A stretch of 64,000 bases of DNA from Sulfuricurvum sp. (GTDB lineage: Bacteria; Campylobacterota; Campylobacteria; Campylobacterales; Sulfurimonadaceae), in contig JAQULP010000003.1 of the NCBI GenBank assembly GCA_028718525.1, positions 1 through 64,000 of the forward strand, in the 5' to 3' direction. Positions 9,519 to 18,673 of the stretch are shown piece after piece. The stretch's first letter is position 1; each line of letters begins with the position of its first letter. The notes under the pieces are model-generated. The model ran no database searches, was not told the DNA's origin, and worked only from the letters and a program-made list of their open reading frames with translations. The position numbers were made by a program, and so were the translations under genes.

Positions 9519-11283
9519 CGGCGGCTGCGGCTACGGGGTCCGGAGTAAGATATTTTTCTTCAATCATCAAATCAACAATCGCTTTGAATACGGGAACAGC
9601 GGTAATGGAAGCAAAATAGACGGTGCGTGGTTCGATGACGGCTATACCGATCGTATAGTAATGTTTTCCGTCATTGGCAAATCCGATAAACGACGTATGG
9701 TAGCTGTTTACATAGGCTCCGTTTTTCGCGATATGGGCTGTCCCGGTTTTGCCTCCGACTTCAAGGCCGGGAGTCTTGGCGATCGTTCCCGTCCCCTCGT
9801 TAACCGTTTTGATCAGGATTTGTTTCATCCTCTCGGCAGTGGATGGGGAAATAACCTGCGTGGGTGCTTGTATCTGCATCGGAATCATCCGTCCGTTATC
9901 ATCATACAGCGCTTCAACAACCATAGGATTAATCAGCTTTCCGCCGTTATTAAATACATTATAGGCTTTAATCATCTGCATAGAGTTGGAACGCATTCCA
10001 TAGCCGTAAGAGGTGATGGCTTTATAGAGGTAATTATTCAGTTGGGTAGAACTGGGAATCGAGCCTCGTTTTTCGTAGGGGAGATCTATCCCGCTGAAAT
10101 GGGTAAATCCGAATCGTTTTAACCCCTCGGTAAACTCAGTACCGTTGAGTTTTTGTGCCAGCTGGGCAATCCCGATATTGGACGAGTGGACAATGACATC
10201 TTCGGCACTGATCATGCTGAAAGGGTGCTCATCAACGATCGTTTTTCGCCCCATGGTAAAGCGGCCGTTATGTCCGTTGACCATATCGTAAGGGTTGATA
10301 AGTCCGCGATCAAGCATTAGTGAAAAGATAATCGGTTTCACAACCGACCCCGGTTCAAAGCTGTACTCAATCGCATTGGTGTTGAGCGAAGGGTAATCGG
10401 AGGTCCGAATATGGCTTGGATCAAAACGGTTGGAACTGGCAAGAGAGATGATCTTGCCTGTTTTGGATTCCATAACCGTAGCGATGATTTCATCGGCCTG
10501 GAGCTGATCTTTAATCCGATCCGTAATGGCTTCGATACGGGCCTGGAGCATGATCGGGATATTGAGTTTGACGGTAAGGCCGTTTATCTGACGTTTGACA
10601 TCGCTTTGTTTATTTAAAATGAGATAGCCGTTGACGTCCCGCAGCGCTTTTTGGGTTTTGTTCTGTTGGGGGTTGAGCTCTTCGTCAAAAAATTTTTCGA
10701 GCCCTTTGATCCCGTAAACCCGGGTATACCCCTCTTCTTCTATTTTTCTCGGATACCCTAAAAGAGGGGTAAGAAGGTTGCCGTAGGGGTAGATACGCGC
10801 TTCACCGCTTTCGATAATATTGAGCCCTTGCAATACGCGGTTACCGCTTGGGGTTTCGTACTCGATAAACACCCCTAAACGCCGAAGTTCAAATCCTAGG
10901 GTCTTGAGATACATCGCCTCTTTGGGGCTGATGTGGTAGCTAAGGGTTACGGACCCTTTGCGGGTGTGAAGCCGTTGGCGAATTTCAGCCGGATCGATAC
11001 CGCTGTAGATACTGAACAGTTGAACAAACAATTCTTCTTTGTCAGGATCAATATTCCGGGTATTGACGACGGCCTTATAGAGTTTTTGGGTTGTGGCGAT
11101 GTGATATCCATCGGCACTGATAATAGAGCCACGTTGTGCTTTGGCCGTATCTTCGGAATATATTGAAGGGATATCGCGCGGGTGAAGCGCTGTGTAAAGC
11201 ATAACTGTCAAAAAGATGACAAAGCCGAGCATCAAAACAAGAAAAAGGGCAAGTATCTTTTTAGACTTATTGGAATGGCGCAT
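9487..11283 (-). CDS. ftsI: Peptidoglycan transpeptidase FtsI / class B PBP
   Basis: Class B penicillin-binding protein that cross-links septal peptidoglycan. Seen: a single N-terminal membrane anchor (KILALFLVLMLGFVIFLTVML), a dimerisation region with AQRGSI, and a transpeptidase domain with the catalytic S-V-V-K (Ser313), the SSN motif and KTG (GGKTGTAH). I chose ATG 11283, giving 598 residues. An earlier in-frame ATG at 11355 would add 24 residues with no family look and lies inside fliE. It starts 13 bases after fliE, so it is likely transcribed from the flgB promoter. The C-terminal end overlaps the panC-linked lipoprotein gene. Confidence 0.93.
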   Translation of the reverse strand: MRHSNKSKKILALFLVLMLGFVIFLTVMLYTALHPRDIPSIYSEDTAKAQRGSIISADGYHIATTQKLYKAVVNTRNIDPDKEELFVQLFSIYSGIDPAEIRQRLHTRKGSVTLSYHISPKEAMYLKTLGFELRRLGVFIEYETPSGNRVLQGLNIIESGEARIYPYGNLLTPLLGYPRKIEEEGYTRVYGIKGLEKFFDEELNPQQNKTQKALRDVNGYLILNKQSDVKRQINGLTVKLNIPIMLQARIEAITDRIKDQLQADEIIATVMESKTGKIISLASSNRFDPSHIRTSDYPSLNTNAIEYSFEPGSVVKPIIFSLMLDRGLINPYDMVNGHNGRFTMGRKTIVDEHPFSMISAEDVIVHSSNIGIAQLAQKLNGTEFTEGLKRFGFTHFSGIDLPYEKRGSIPSSTQLNNYLYKAITSYGYGMRSNSMQMIKAYNVFNNGGKLINPMVVEALYDDNGRMIPMQIQAPTQVISPSTAERMKQILIKTVNEGTGTIAKTPGLEVGGKTGTAHIAKNGAYVNSYHTSFIGFANDGKHYYTIGIAVIEPRTVYFASITAVPVFKAIVDLMIEEKYLTPDPVAAAAATETSPVHHP

Positions 11284-11296
11284 ATCGGAGGCTAAA

Positions 11297-11599
11297 TCAC
11301 ATTTGTGTACGTGTAATTTCTTTATAAGCGCTGAGTGCCTTATTTCGGACTTCAAGCATTAATTTCATACTGATTTCAGCTTTGTCGATGGCAATTGCCG
11401 CTTGATGAAGATCTTTAACGCTTCCGGTTGCAATATCGCTCATCGCTTTTTCGCCGTCAATTTGCATTTGGTTGACATTGCCGAGGGCATTTTTAAGTTC
11501 TTGGGCAAAATCGGTTCCGCTGCTTTCGACGTTATTGTTGCTTTTGTTGGTGAGCAAGTCAGCAGTAGAAAGTGATTTTATCGATTGAATATTGGCCAT
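11297..11599 (-). CDS. fliE: Flagellar hook-basal body protein FliE
   Basis: FliE joins the MS ring to the proximal rod of the flagellum. The 100-residue length fits. Characteristic features: FAQELKNALGNVNQMQIDG followed by helical DLHQAAIAIDKAEISMKLMLEVRNK and the conserved YKEITRTQM C-terminus. Third gene of flgB-flgC-fliE and just upstream of ftsI. Confidence 0.95.
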   Translation of the reverse strand: MANIQSIKSLSTADLLTNKSNNNVESSGTDFAQELKNALGNVNQMQIDGEKAMSDIATGSVKDLHQAAIAIDKAEISMKLMLEVRNKALSAYKEITRTQM

Positions 11600-11615
11600 T
11601 ACGGTCTATCCTTTA

Positions 11616-12110
11616 TTAGGCTTGTAAGATACTGATGGCACTTCCGGCCATATTTTTTGCGCTTTCAAACGCGGCAACGTTCGCCTGGTACGATCGTGTC
11701 GCTTCGACTAAATCGGCCATTTCGACAACAGGATTAATGTTGGGGTAGGCAACATACCCGTTTGCATCCGCATCGGGATGTGATGGATCGTATTTCATCT
11801 TCGGTGCGGTATCGTCGCGCGTGATTTTATCCACGACAACGCTGGTGATAGCCGGATTCGGTTTTAATCCGGACAATCCCTCTTTCAGAGGATCGCTGTA
11901 TTCGAGCTGAGACGTTTCGTTTTGGAGCGCCTGATTGTAAAGCGTGTTGAAATCAATCGCTTTAAAAACAACTTCCTGCCGACGGTACGGTCCCCCCTCA
12001 TCGGTTCGGGTGGTTTGGGCATTGGCGATGTTTGAACTGATCGTATTGACACGGACCCGCTGGGCGGAGAGACCGTAGCCGCTGATATCAAAGCTGTTTA
12101 AAAATGCCAT
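11616..12110 (-). CDS. flgC: Flagellar basal-body rod protein FlgC
   Basis: Proximal rod subunit of the flagellar axial structure, exported by the flagellar type III system. The N-terminal rod motif GLSAQRVRVNTISSNIANAQ and the C-terminal EMADLVEATRSYQANV are both present. The 164-residue length is normal. It lies 10 bases after flgB and 16 bases before fliE, a tight operon. Confidence 0.96.
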   Translation of the reverse strand: MAFLNSFDISGYGLSAQRVRVNTISSNIANAQTTRTDEGGPYRRQEVVFKAIDFNTLYNQALQNETSQLEYSDPLKEGLSGLKPNPAITSVVVDKITRDDTAPKMKYDPSHPDADANGYVAYPNINPVVEMADLVEATRSYQANVAAFESAKNMAGSAISILQA

Positions 12111-12120
12111 GGCTTAATCC

Positions 12121-12552
12121 TTACGATGTTTTTGCGGACGCATCGATCACGCTTTTAAAAATGGCCGAATCTTTTTTAAGGGCGGCCGTGAGGGCATTGA
12201 ACATGGTCGAATTTTTTGCCATTTCGGTTGTTTCAACATCGATATCGACACTGTTTCCGTCATTTCGCGCCATATGTCCGTCACGGAAAAAGGTCGTTGC
12301 ATTGGCCGACGAAGCCGTTTCGGTTCCGTTTAGGTGGGCACCGTTGGTTTGAGCCATCGGGAGCGTTTGCGATTTATCGGCAAAAATAGAGGCGCTTTTT
12401 TGTGCCAGAACCTCTTCAAAGCGGATGTCACGCGGATGGTAGAAAGGGGTATCGGCATTGGCGATATTTCCGGCAATCATATCTTGACGTGCCGCACGGT
12501 AATCCATCGCTTTTTGCATCAAATCGTGTGATCGAGAAATAGTGATTCCCAT
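12121..12552 (-). CDS. flgB: Flagellar basal-body rod protein FlgB
   Basis: Proximal rod subunit, first gene of the flgB-flgC-fliE-ftsI unit. It has the rod-family N-terminus with MIAGNIANADTPFYHPRDIRFE and the C-terminal helix MFNALTAALKKDSAIFKSVI. The length is 143 residues. AAAGGGG lies upstream of the ATG. A sigma-54-type promoter starts about 40 bases upstream. Confidence 0.96.
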   Translation of the reverse strand: MGITISRSHDLMQKAMDYRAARQDMIAGNIANADTPFYHPRDIRFEEVLAQKSASIFADKSQTLPMAQTNGAHLNGTETASSANATTFFRDGHMARNDGNSVDIDVETTEMAKNSTMFNALTAALKKDSAIFKSVIDASAKTS

Positions 12553-12590
12553 GTTTACCCCTTTCTAGTATAGATTGTCAAATCTTCTAA

Positions 12591-12607
12591 AGCAAAAAAT
12601 ATTCCAA
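12591..12607 (-). promoter_or_regulatory. Sigma-54 (RpoN) promoter for the flgB operon
   Basis: On the minus strand the sequence reads TTGGAATATTTTTTGCT: GG at 12605-12604 and GC at 12593-12592, separated by exactly ten bases. This matches the RpoN -24/-12 element used for rod and hook genes in Campylobacter and Helicobacter. Confidence 0.8.
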
Positions 12608-12678
12608 TCCCTTTTATCGTACTCTTGCGGAAAGAACGATATACTTTCAGAAATTATACATTAACTATAGAAAATATC

Positions 12679-12786
12679 TGCCTCAAGAGGGGCAAGTGTG
12701 TCCGTAAACATCGAAGCTACCGAGTAGTTTGCTTGTTTTGTGCCCTAGCGGCTAGTAGCGCCATGCGGAAAAAATGATGCATGGGG
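12679..12786 (+). other. Possible structured leader upstream of ftsW
   Basis: This stretch of the 253-base flgB-ftsW gap contains several short hairpins: TGCCTC-AAGA-GGGGCA (12679-12694), GCTAC-CGA-GTAGT (12716-12728), and a CTAGCGGCTAG repeat around 12745-12755. GCTAC at 12716 could alternatively pair with GTAGC at 12754-12758. No known riboswitch class was recognised. It may be an mRNA leader or simply chance. Confidence 0.25.
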
Positions 12787-12805
12787 ATTAAGATTAAGTA
12801 GTAAT

Positions 12806-13984
12806 ATGCCTGATAAAAAATTATTTCTTTTAACCACTGCATTGATTACGATAGGGATTATTTGCTCTTACACCCTGTCGGCGTACATTGTCGTTTTTTT
12901 CGAATACAACAATTTCCATTTCGTTTTGCGTGAATTGATCGTCGGAATCATTTCAATCCTGATAATGTGGTCATTGGCACAGTTGAACCCCGATGTTTGG
13001 CTCCATCGCCTAGGGTTATGGCTCTTTTTCGGGGGGATAGTGTTGATGCTTATCATGCCTTTTCTCCCCTCATCTTTGGTTAGTGAAGTCGGAGGAGCGA
13101 AACGGTGGATCAAACTGGTCGGTTTTTCGTTGGCTCCGGTGGAGTTTTTTAAGATAGGGTTTGTCTATTTTCTGGCCTGGAGCTTTTCACGCAAACTCGG
13201 TCACCACGGTGATATGGGAGTCATGGAGGAGTTTAAACGGTTTGCTCCCTATGCGGCTATTTTTGTCCTTATTATGTTTTTGATCGCCTTTTTGCAAAAT
13301 GACTTGGGGCAGGTCATTGTTCTCGCATTGACCTTGGCTTTTATGCTCTTTTTCGCTGGGAGCAGTTTTCGGTTTTTTATGACGTTGATCGGCGGTTCAG
13401 TCGGTTTTTTCCTCTTTTTTATCGTTACTTCGGAACATCGGATTAACCGTATTCTATCGTGGTGGGCTTCGGCGCAGAGTACCATTTTGGCATTTTTCCC
13501 TGAATCGATTGCCAAACATTTACGGATAGAGAACGCAGAAGAGGCCTATCAGATCGGCCACTCCTTGAACGCTATCCATAATGGAGGGCTTTTGGGGGCC
13601 GGTTTGGGAGGAGGAACCTTTAAACTCGGGTTTTTGAGCGAAGTTCATACGGATTTTGTTTTGGCCGGTATTGCCGAGGAGTTCGGATTCCTCGGTGTTT
13701 TTGTGGTGACTTCGCTTTTTATCATGCTGCTTCACCGCCTTTTTAAAATTGCTAACCGTTCCCATAACGATACGGCGTATCTGTTCAGCCTCGGCGTAGG
13801 GTTGTTGATTACGTTTGCGTTCATGGTCAATGCTTACGGTATCAGCGGATTGACACCGATTAAAGGGATATCGGTCCCCTTCTTAAGTTATGGAGGATCG
13901 GCAATGATGGCCTCTTCCGTAGGGATAGGGATGGTCTTGATGCTTTCAAAAAAAATTCATTATAAACCGGGTGATAAAAAATGA
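12806..13984 (+). CDS. ftsW: Lipid II polymerase/flippase-family protein FtsW
   Basis: SEDS-family septal peptidoglycan glycosyltransferase that works with FtsI. The 392-residue protein has about ten membrane segments. SEDS signatures seen: GGAKRWIKL, PVEFFKI, QNDLGQVIVLAL, NRILSWW, GLLGAGLGGGTFKLGFLSE, DFVLAGIAEEFGFLG, and GISGLTPIKGISVPFLSYGGS near the C-terminus. It overlaps murG by 4 bases (ATGA), so the two are translationally coupled. FtsW rather than RodA is inferred from the partner murG. Confidence 0.93.
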   Translation: MPDKKLFLLTTALITIGIICSYTLSAYIVVFFEYNNFHFVLRELIVGIISILIMWSLAQLNPDVWLHRLGLWLFFGGIVLMLIMPFLPSSLVSEVGGAKRWIKLVGFSLAPVEFFKIGFVYFLAWSFSRKLGHHGDMGVMEEFKRFAPYAAIFVLIMFLIAFLQNDLGQVIVLALTLAFMLFFAGSSFRFFMTLIGGSVGFFLFFIVTSEHRINRILSWWASAQSTILAFFPESIAKHLRIENAEEAYQIGHSLNAIHNGGLLGAGLGGGTFKLGFLSEVHTDFVLAGIAEEFGFLGVFVVTSLFIMLLHRLFKIANRSHNDTAYLFSLGVGLLITFAFMVNAYGISGLTPIKGISVPFLSYGGSAMMASSVGIGMVLMLSKKIHYKPGDKK

Positions 13985-14997
13985 AGATAATTTTTACCGG
14001 AGGCGGGACGGGGGGACACCTCGTAATCGCTTTATCGTTGGCTGAAGCGGCAAAAGAGCGGGGACACCGCGTGATGTTCATCGGTTCAACATCGGGGCAG
14101 GATCGCCAATGGTTCAGTGAGAGCACAGTGTTTGAAGAGACCCATTTTTTGGAGACGACGGGTGTGGTCAATAAAAAAGGGCTAGGAAAATTCGGTGCAT
14201 TATGGAAAATTTTCAAAGCGCTGATTGCCTCGAGGGGATTGATCGGCGATTTTCAAGCGGATGCAGTGGTCAGTGTCGGCGGATTTTCGGCGGCTCCTGC
14301 GGCACTGGCCTCTTTGACTACGTCGATCCCTTTGTATATTCATGAACAAAACGCGGTAACGGGAACGTTGAACCGCTTGCTCCGCTCCCATGCAAAGGGT
14401 TTTTTCAGCTCGTATGAGAGCGGTGAGAATCATTGTGACTATCCGGTAAATTCAGGCTATTTTGAGAATGCCCGTATTCGGCATTCGGTTCAAACCGTTA
14501 TTTTTCTCGGGGGGTCTCAAGGTGCCAAATACATTAACGATTTAGCGCTGGAGATTGCCCCCTGGCTGCGTGAGAAAGGGATTCACATTATCCATCAATG
14601 CGGTTTAAAAGAAGAAGAGAGGGTTAAAGCGGCGTATCGGGAACGTGGTATTGATGCGGAAGTGTACGGCTTCACGACTGAGATCGGAGAGTTATGCCGC
14701 AGAAGCGATTTCGCGGTGAGCCGTTCGGGGGCCAGTACGTTGTGGGAGTTGTGTGCTGCGCAAATTCCCACTTTTTTCATCCCTTATCCCCATGCCGCGG
14801 CGGATCATCAGTTTCATAATGCCCAATATGTTCTTCAGCACGATTGCGGGTGGTGTGAGCGTCAGGGGGAAGGGGTGTTAGAGAAGCTGAAAACAGCGAT
14901 AACGAGCGATATTACACCAAAAAGCGAACGGTTGGCGGAGTTGATCAGGCCGCTGGGTGCGAAGCATATAATAGAGAAAATAGAACAACAAGCGTAG
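13981..14997 (+). CDS. murG: UDP-GlcNAc:undecaprenyl-PP-MurNAc-pentapeptide GlcNAc transferase
   Basis: MurG makes lipid II by adding GlcNAc to lipid I on the inner face of the membrane. The 338-residue GT-B enzyme shows TGGGTGGHL at residues 6-14, SVGGFSAAPAALA, HEQNAVTG, LGGSQGA, and the donor-site SRSGASTLWELCAAQIPTFFIP. It is coupled to ftsW by an ATGA overlap. Confidence 0.97.
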   Translation: MKIIFTGGGTGGHLVIALSLAEAAKERGHRVMFIGSTSGQDRQWFSESTVFEETHFLETTGVVNKKGLGKFGALWKIFKALIASRGLIGDFQADAVVSVGGFSAAPAALASLTTSIPLYIHEQNAVTGTLNRLLRSHAKGFFSSYESGENHCDYPVNSGYFENARIRHSVQTVIFLGGSQGAKYINDLALEIAPWLREKGIHIIHQCGLKEEERVKAAYRERGIDAEVYGFTTEIGELCRRSDFAVSRSGASTLWELCAAQIPTFFIPYPHAAADHQFHNAQYVLQHDCGWCERQGEGVLEKLKTAITSDITPKSERLAELIRPLGAKHIIEKIEQQA

Positions 14998-15018
14998 AAC
15001 GTATCGAGAGAGTGCATT

Positions 15019-15050
15019 CCCCCTCGGAAGAGGCGGGAAAAAGATTTTTT
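15019..15050 (+). terminator. Probable terminator after murG
   Basis: CCCCCTC-GGAA-GAGGCGGG forms a stem with one mismatch at 15019-15037, and a T6 run follows at 15045-15050. It lies between convergent murG and a pilin gene. Confidence 0.45.
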
Positions 15051-15090
15051 AAAAAACTTCCGTAGTTGAAAGAAAATTCAAATCGATTGC

Positions 15091-15690
15091 TTAAAATGCA
15101 ATGTATACAGTACTAAGCGCTGCGTTAGAATCCGGCCAAACCAAAGTTGTCCCTGCGGCTGCTTGCGTACTCAAGCGGCAGTCTCCTAAACCTGCATCGG
15201 CTATACCATCAATCATTGTATCAAGTGCTAAAGCAATGTCGTTGGGTACGTTTGTAAATGAGATAACATTTCTATTACGACCGCTAAAGTTGACGTTGGT
15301 AAGACTTAGTTGAGACAATCCGGTAGCATCTTTTCCTTCCAGTCTGTATTGTGCGCCTGTTGTTCCTGTATTTGAAGTAGGTACTTCAATTCCAATTTGT
15401 CGGAGTCTATTTTGAACTGAAGTAGTAGTAACCAGATTGGTGTTGTCAAAAGTACCGTTGGCCGCACCCGCACCGCCATTGACTGCTCCGTCATCTAGAA
15501 GTTGACCTGTACGATCTTGATATTGATTAGCGGCTACTTGCCATCCTTTAATCCATGTTGTATACACTTTTTTTGTTTTGGCACTGTTAATCATATCCGT
15601 CCCTTTCATTACACCACCGATAATCAATCCGATGATAATGAGGACAATCGACAACTCGACGAGGGTAAAACCGCTTCTGTGTGTTCGCAT
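15091..15690 (-). CDS. Type IV pilin-like (prepilin) protein, last gene of the pilus operon
   Basis: A class III/type IV prepilin: short basic leader ending in Gly, then [10 protein letters not shown] (cleavage/methylation at Phe, Glu at +5) and a hydrophobic helix. The globular part is Gly/Asn/Thr rich with few charged residues. ATG 15690 is chosen because AGGAG lies at correct spacing; the GTG at 15696 sits too close to it. Predicted 199 residues. A 97-base gap separates it from the upstream gspF-like gene, so it may also have its own promoter. Whether it is the major pilin or a pseudopilin is unclear. Confidence 0.85.
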   Translation of the reverse strand: MRTHRSGFTLVELSIVLIIIGLIIGGVMKGTDMINSAKTKKVYTTWIKGWQVAANQYQDRTGQLLDDGAVNGGAGAANGTFDNTNLVTTTSVQNRLRQIGIEVPTSNTGTTGAQYRLEGKDATGLSQLSLTNVNFSGRNRNVISFTNVPNDIALALDTMIDGIADAGLGDCRLSTQAAAGTTLVWPDSNAALSTVYIAF

Positions 15691-15793
15691 AAACACTCCT
15701 TTTTTTGTGTTGAATCCTTTGATTATATCGGATAAATAAGCTGATTTTCAATAATAATGGTTAAATTATGTATGATTGGGAAAACGGGTGATA

Positions 15794-17005
15794 CTATTGT
15801 GATATTTGTCCGATCAAATCGTACATCGGCCCCATTAATCCGACCATAATTAAGGCCATAAATCCTCCGACAAAAATAAGAACAACCGGTTCGACGATTT
15901 TACCGATATTTTCAGCGTAGTAATCTACCTTTTCATTATAGTGTTCGGCGATCAGATTAAGCTGGCTATCGAGTGTTCCGGACTCTTCTCCCACCCCCAT
16001 CATTCGCAGCATAAAAGGGCTGAAGAGGTTGGTTTTCCGAAAGGCGCTGGAGAGTTGTAACCCGTGGGATACATCATGGGACGCATTGGTAAGGGCAATT
16101 TGAAATACTTCATTTTTGATATTGCTTTTCAGGGTTTCCAAAGCACTGAAAAGGGGTATCCCTGAAATGAGGGCAAGGCGAAGGTATTCTGAGATAAACG
16201 CCATATTGAATCCCGAGACGATTTGCTTGACGATAGGGATTTTTAGGACAAATTTATCGGTGGCAAGACGGACGGAACGGTATTTTTTATGGGCAACGAC
16301 AAAAATCATAATAATCGCAAACAAGGCGAAGATCATATAGAAAATATAGTTGACCATGAAGTCGGATACAGCCATGATCGCTACCGTAAGGGGTGGTAAC
16401 GGGACCCCCATCTGTTTAAACAAATCGGTCATTTGGGGCAAAACATAGATCATCCAAACCAACATGGCGGCGGTAACCGTCGCAAAGGCGAACGAGGGGT
16501 AGATTAGGGCCTGTTTCACCTTTTTTTTGAGTTGAAAGGTGCGGCGGAGAAATTGGGCGCCGCGTCCGAGCGTCGTTTCGAGCTGTCCGGTCTCCTCTCC
16601 GATCCGGATGAGGTTTAAAATCATGTTGCTCAATGATTTTTTATAAGGTTCGAATGCGTTGGAGAGCGATTTTCCCCGGCGTATCTCTTCGGCAACATCG
16701 ATAAGCATTTTTTTAAATTTAGGGCTGTTGCTGTCTTCGGAGAGATCCAGTAATCCATGGTGCAGCGGAAGGCCTGATTTGATAATAAGATGGAGGCTTT
16801 CGATGAGTTCAATCACCTCTTCGGAAGTTATTTTTATCCGCTGTTCCGGTAAAAACGGGGATAAAAACGAAGGCATGGGCCGAATGCTCAAAGCGATTAC
16901 CCGTTGACGTGAAAGGCGGGCAAGGAGGGCAGACATATTTTCCTCTTCGTAAAGAGTATAAGAACGCTGCCGTTCGCTGTTGAGATTTTCGACCAAAAAA
17001 AGCAT
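15794..17005 (-). CDS. gspF: Type IV pilus / type II secretion inner-membrane platform protein
   Basis: GspF/PilC-family polytopic platform that couples the assembly ATPase to pilin extraction. The 403 residues hold two copies of the T2SF domain: one near 70-190 (ESLHLIIKSGLPLHHGLLDL, RIGEETGQLETTL) and one near 270-395 (EYLRLALISGIPLFSALETL, GVGEESGTLDSQL). Three membrane segments lie around 175, 220 and 375. Its ATG shares one base with the gspE stop (TAATG), so translation is coupled. Equivalent to CtsF/MshG by position. Confidence 0.93.
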   Translation of the reverse strand: MLFLVENLNSERQRSYTLYEEENMSALLARLSRQRVIALSIRPMPSFLSPFLPEQRIKITSEEVIELIESLHLIIKSGLPLHHGLLDLSEDSNSPKFKKMLIDVAEEIRRGKSLSNAFEPYKKSLSNMILNLIRIGEETGQLETTLGRGAQFLRRTFQLKKKVKQALIYPSFAFATVTAAMLVWMIYVLPQMTDLFKQMGVPLPPLTVAIMAVSDFMVNYIFYMIFALFAIIMIFVVAHKKYRSVRLATDKFVLKIPIVKQIVSGFNMAFISEYLRLALISGIPLFSALETLKSNIKNEVFQIALTNASHDVSHGLQLSSAFRKTNLFSPFMLRMMGVGEESGTLDSQLNLIAEHYNEKVDYYAENIGKIVEPVVLIFVGGFMALIMVGLMGPMYDLIGQISQ

Positions 17006-18660
17006 TAATTAACGACCCTGTCGATTTCACTGAATGTGGATAATCCTTGCAGAACTTTGATGTAGCCATCATCACGCATGCTGTACATCCCCCTTTTTCG
17101 TGCCGCTTTGAGCAAATCAAGGGTCGGTACATTGGCAGAAATAAGTGACTCGATATGCTCATCCACTTCGAAAATCTCAATAATGGCCATTCTTCCGCTA
17201 TAGCCCGTATTACGGCATTGAGGACATCCCGCGGCTTCAAATACCTGATGTGTCGGATAGGCGCTTAACAAGGCAGGATCGATTCCGTATTCCAAGAGTT
17301 CATCGATATCGACGGGGCGAGATTTTTTGCAATGGGGACAAAGCTTGCGGATTAGCCGCTGCCCAATCACTGCCAAAAGTGCCGACCCGATCAGATAATG
17401 GGGAATCCCGAGATCTTCCAGACGCGGGATCGTCCCTACCGCATCGTTGGTGTGGAGGGTAGAAAGGACAAGATGTCCGGTTATCGATGCACGGACGGCG
17501 AGTTCGGCCGTTTCGCTGTCACGAATCTCTCCTACCAGCATAACATCGGGGTCTTGGCGCATAAACGAACGGAGTGCGGTGTCGAACATATATCCGGCTT
17601 TTCGGTTGACCTGGGTCTGTTTGACGAAGGAAAAACGGTATTCAATCGGGTCTTCAATCGTCAGAATATTTTTTTGTAACGGATTTATTTTGCGCAGGGC
17701 TGAATAAAGGGTCGTTGTTTTACCGCTTCCGGTAGGCCCCGTAATGAGGATAACCCCATAAGGTTTTGAAAAATAGTGTTCGATTTTTTGGATATTATCC
17801 GGTGTAAAACCAAGGTGCGAGAGGGAAAACAGGGAGCTGTTTTTCCCCAGAAGACGCATAACAATGTTTTCTCCGAAACTGCTTGGAAGGGTGGATACCC
17901 GCAGATCAAATTTTTCATTGAGATAATCGTATGAAAAAGCGCCGTCTTGAGGTTTGCGTTGTTCGGCGATATCGAGTTCGCTGATAATTTTGATACGTGC
18001 CGTAATTTGCGCATGCAACTCAATCGGTATCGAATAATAGTGGCGCATAACTCCATCTATACGGTAAAAAACATGGGTCGCACCCCCTTCCGGGGTGAGA
18101 TGAATGTCCGTTGCACGGTCTTTGATCGCGTTATTGAGGAGCAAATCCACCAAACGGACAATATCGACAGGGGTTTTGGCCGCTGCTTTTTTGGCAAGAG
18201 AACGAATCTCTAGCTCTATCGGGTTTTGGAGCTGATGGTAGTAAATTTGGGCGTAGCGGGCGATTTTGTTTTTATCGGCAATGACAAATTTGATCTGTTT
18301 TCGGGTCTCTTTACGAAGATAGTCGAGGGTCATCAGATCATTAGCATCCTGCGTTGCGATCGTGAGAGTCTCATTTTCGAGCTTGAGGGGGAGAATAAGA
18401 CGTGTGTGCGCCATATTCTCCGATACCAGAGCTAACGCTTCATTACTCGGTACTAGGGTATCCAAATCGATAAACGTGAGGTTGTTCTGGATCGCCATCG
18501 CTTCGGCAATCTCATTCGCGGTGATAAAGTCGAGATCAACGAGGATTTCACCGAAAAATTTTTGGCTGACGTTCTGGACATCCAAGGCCACTTCGATTTG
18601 TTCGGCCGTAATAAATCCCAGTTCTCGGAGGAGTTGTCCTATCGGTTTATTGGATTGCAC
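17005..18660 (-). CDS. gspE: Type IV pilus / type II secretion assembly ATPase
   Basis: GspE/PilB hexameric ATPase that powers pilin polymerisation. Over 551 residues: an N-terminal MshEN-type domain (PIGQLLRELGFITAEQIEVAL), Walker A GPTGSGKTTT with Lys314, an Asp box, Walker B DPDVMLVGEIRD, a His box STLHTNDA, and the four-cysteine zinc site CPHC...CPQC near residues 460-500, all marks of extension ATPases rather than PilT. It lies between the repeat-bearing pilin and gspF. Confidence 0.95.
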   Translation of the reverse strand: MQSNKPIGQLLRELGFITAEQIEVALDVQNVSQKFFGEILVDLDFITANEIAEAMAIQNNLTFIDLDTLVPSNEALALVSENMAHTRLILPLKLENETLTIATQDANDLMTLDYLRKETRKQIKFVIADKNKIARYAQIYYHQLQNPIELEIRSLAKKAAAKTPVDIVRLVDLLLNNAIKDRATDIHLTPEGGATHVFYRIDGVMRHYYSIPIELHAQITARIKIISELDIAEQRKPQDGAFSYDYLNEKFDLRVSTLPSSFGENIVMRLLGKNSSLFSLSHLGFTPDNIQKIEHYFSKPYGVILITGPTGSGKTTTLYSALRKINPLQKNILTIEDPIEYRFSFVKQTQVNRKAGYMFDTALRSFMRQDPDVMLVGEIRDSETAELAVRASITGHLVLSTLHTNDAVGTIPRLEDLGIPHYLIGSALLAVIGQRLIRKLCPHCKKSRPVDIDELLEYGIDPALLSAYPTHQVFEAAGCPQCRNTGYSGRMAIIEIFEVDEHIESLISANVPTLDLLKAARKRGMYSMRDDGYIKVLQGLSTFSEIDRVVN

Positions 18661-18673
18661 GGATTCGCCTCTT

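Noticed and set aside
9451-10122. A 223-codon plus-strand frame opposite ftsI
   Set aside because: It mirrors ftsI codons and has no family features.
14998-15090. A short gene between murG and the pilin
   Set aside because: Only a terminator-like hairpin and T-run were found; no frame with a start site.
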